A stretch of 36,340 nucleotides of DNA from Deltaproteobacteria bacterium (GTDB lineage Bacteria; Myxococcota_A; Polyangia; Polyangiales; JADJMO01), in assembly GCA_016182965.1 (NCBI GenBank), contig JACPFM010000016.1:1-36340 (forward strand), written 5' to 3'. Within the stretch, counting starts at the first letter, position 1. Each line of letters opens with the position of its first letter. Under the pieces are notes generated by a model that made no database searches, had not been told where the DNA came from, and was given only the letters and a program-made list of their open reading frames with translations. Positions 34,883 through 36,340 of the stretch are shown here, one piece after another. A program made the position numbers and the translations under genes.

Positions 34883-36340
34883 TAATTCTCGATGATCGCG
34901 CCCTTCATCAGCGGCGCCGCCGGCTTCACCACGCCGGGCGCGGCCTTGCCGGGCGCGACCGGGATCGGGGTCGGCGTCGGCGCCGCGCCAGGTGGGGGCG
35001 CGACGGGTGCGCCCGCGCCGCCTCCCGTCGAGGCGGGGACCTCGCTGATGGCCTTCGAAGCGTCGTGCTTCTTGATTTCCTTCGGCTTGGTCTGCTCCTC
35101 GAGCGCCGCCTTGTCGTCGACCTTCATGTAAGCCTGACGGATCTCTTCGACCAGCCCTCGGGTACGCGAATAGTCGATGGTCGCCTTGTATTCCTTGTTC
35201 GCGGCGAAGACGAAGTAACGGTCGAGGAACTCCTGCCGCTCGCGCATCTTGCGCTCGAAGATGTTCCGCAGGTCGACCGGGTCGCGGATGACGTACGGCG
35301 TGAGGATGAGCAGCAGGTTGCGCTTGGTCGTCTGCGTCGAACGGCGCTTGAACAGCGCGCCGATGAGCGGGATGTCGCCGAGCACCGGGATCTTCGTCTC
35401 GCCGTTGCTCACGGCGTCGCGCACGAGGCCGCCGATGACGATCGTCTGCTGATCCTGGACGACCAGCTGCGTCTTGGCCGTGCGCTGCACGATCGACGGG
35501 TTCAGGTTGCCGCCGCGCGGCGGGCCGAGCTCGCTGATCTCCTCGTCGACCTCGAGGCGGACCTCGTTGGAGTCGTTGATGTGCGGGACGAGCTTGATCT
35601 TGGTGCCGACGTTCTGACGGCTGATGCCGCCGAACGCGCCGAGGCCGCCGAAGCCGCCGATGCCGCCGAGGCCGGCCGCGCCGGGGATGCCCGTCTGCCC
35701 GGGGATGCCGCCGAGGCCGCCGAGGCCCGGCACGCCGCCGAGGATCGACGACTGCAGCGGGACGTTCTCGCCGACGTTGATCTCGGCCGGGATGTTGTCG
35801 GTCGCCATGATGTGCGGCGTCGCCAGCACGTTCGAGTCGCTCGAGGTGGTGACCGCCTGCAGCGCGATGCCGAAGGCCGGGACCGAGACGCCGACGCCCG
35901 CGAGCGTGAGCAGCGTGTTGGACCGGACGCCGAGCGCGAGGCCCTGCAGCGCCGTCGGATCGGTGCCGGGGAACGTGAGCGAGCCGGGGAAGCCGTCGCC
36001 GCCCATCGGGCTCGAGCCGCCGAGGACGACCGAGCCGTCGGGGCCCACGGTGTCCATCTGGTAGCCGCCGTGGAACGAGAAGCCGAGCTTGTTGGTGTGA
36101 TCGGTGGCGACCTCCATGATCACCGCCTCGATGAACACCTGCCGGCGCGCCTGATCGAGCTTGTCGATCACGTTGCGGAGCGAGGCGTAGTCCCGCAGCG
36201 ACGAGGTGATCACGAGCGAGTTGGTCGACTTGTCGGCGGTGATGCGGATGGCGCCTTCGAACACCGTGGTCGACGGCGCGCCGCCGCCGGCGCCGGGCTT
36301 GGGGGCGGGGGGCGCGCCGCCCTTGCCGCCGGTGATCTCG
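34882..36340 (-). CDS. gspD: Type II secretion secretin GspD (C-terminal part, runs off the window)
   Basis: The frame is open to the window edge, so only about the last 486 residues are seen; the true start lies outside. The visible order is a Gly/Pro-rich linker at the edge, then an N3-type domain (IRITADKSTNSLVITSS, DYASLRNVIDKLDQARRQVFIEAVIMEV). The secretin beta-barrel domain follows, with the hallmark VLGDIPLIGALFKRRST and RNLLLILTPYVIRD. A Gly/Leu-rich insert (about 35640-35740 on the plus strand) interrupts the secretin domain. A C-terminal helical region and a Pro/Ala-rich tail end in IIEN. GspD forms the outer-membrane pore of the system. The stop codon TAG is formed at the start of repeat element B4. 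Confidence 0.94.
   Translation of the reverse strand, partial: EITGGKGGAPPAPKPGAGGGAPSTTVFEGAIRITADKSTNSLVITSSLRDYASLRNVIDKLDQARRQVFIEAVIMEVATDHTNKLGFSFHGGYQMDTVGPDGSVVLGGSSPMGGDGFPGSLTFPGTDPTALQGLALGVRSNTLLTLAGVGVSVPAFGIALQAVTTSSDSNVLATPHIMATDNIPAEINVGENVPLQSSILGGVPGLGGLGGIPGQTGIPGAAGLGGIGGFGGLGAFGGISRQNVGTKIKLVPHINDSNEVRLEVDEEISELGPPRGGNLNPSIVQRTAKTQLVVQDQQTIVIGGLVRDAVSNGETKIPVLGDIPLIGALFKRRSTQTTKRNLLLILTPYVIRDPVDLRNIFERKMRERQEFLDRYFVFAANKEYKATIDYSRTRGLVEEIRQAYMKVDDKAALEEQTKPKEIKKHDASKAISEVPASTGGGAGAPVAPPPGAAPTPTPIPVAPGKAAPGVVKPAAPLMKGAIIEN

Overview
The window is one stretch of a very GC-rich bacterial chromosome with tightly packed genes, many GTG starts and long Pro/Gly/Gln-rich linkers. 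The gene content (a complete-looking type II secretion operon with a large GspN, a TPR protein with Gln-rich and acidic linkers, VanW, a BtpA-like protein) suggests a myxobacterium-like organism (Myxococcota, possibly Polyangia). That placement is inference; there is no rRNA or other marker here to confirm it.

Layout. 226-5354: divergent trmFO (tRNA U54 methylation) and a VanW-domain membrane protein, then a soluble double-GAF histidine kinase. 5555-9891 (minus strand): panC, hisB, hisH, hisA and a cardiolipin-synthase-like phospholipase D, i.e. pantothenate and histidine biosynthesis plus lipid chemistry. 9958-12512 (plus): a CapA-fold lipoprotein and the heat-shock repressor hrcA. 12548-15700: a small membrane protein, then a cobalamin riboswitch followed by a beta-propeller lipoprotein, a degenerate metallophosphoesterase-like protein and nadD. 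16230-22451 (minus): two paralogous outer-membrane proteins, a large TPR protein, two small proteins and a BtpA/SgcQ-family protein. 22517-36340 (minus): the type II secretion operon in the order gspD(partial)-E-F-(GspG-like)-G-H-I-J-K-L-M-N, with four-base or one-base overlaps between several genes.

Two things stand out. First, the cobalamin riboswitch controls an orphan lipoprotein that looks like a beta-propeller, with no B12 transporter or synthesis gene nearby. This recalls the logic of the Bacteroides B12-capture lipoprotein BtuG, although no sequence homology is claimed. Second, the intergenic spaces are filled with paired heptamer repeat elements in three sequence families (GTCTAGA, GTCGTCA, GTCGAAG). 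They share one architecture, a GTC-first arm, an unrelated core and the reverse-complement arm, and nearly all lie just behind a stop codon. One lies inside the reading frame of gspI, where every amber codon its units would create is substituted. A separate, larger palindromic element occurs twice, again next to stop codons.

The secretion operon also carries two same-phase frame breaks, in gspF and gspK, each apparently with loss of a conserved segment. Either the machinery is decaying or the assembly has small collapses; raw reads would decide. No tRNA, rRNA, CRISPR array, insertion-sequence transposase or prophage gene was seen.
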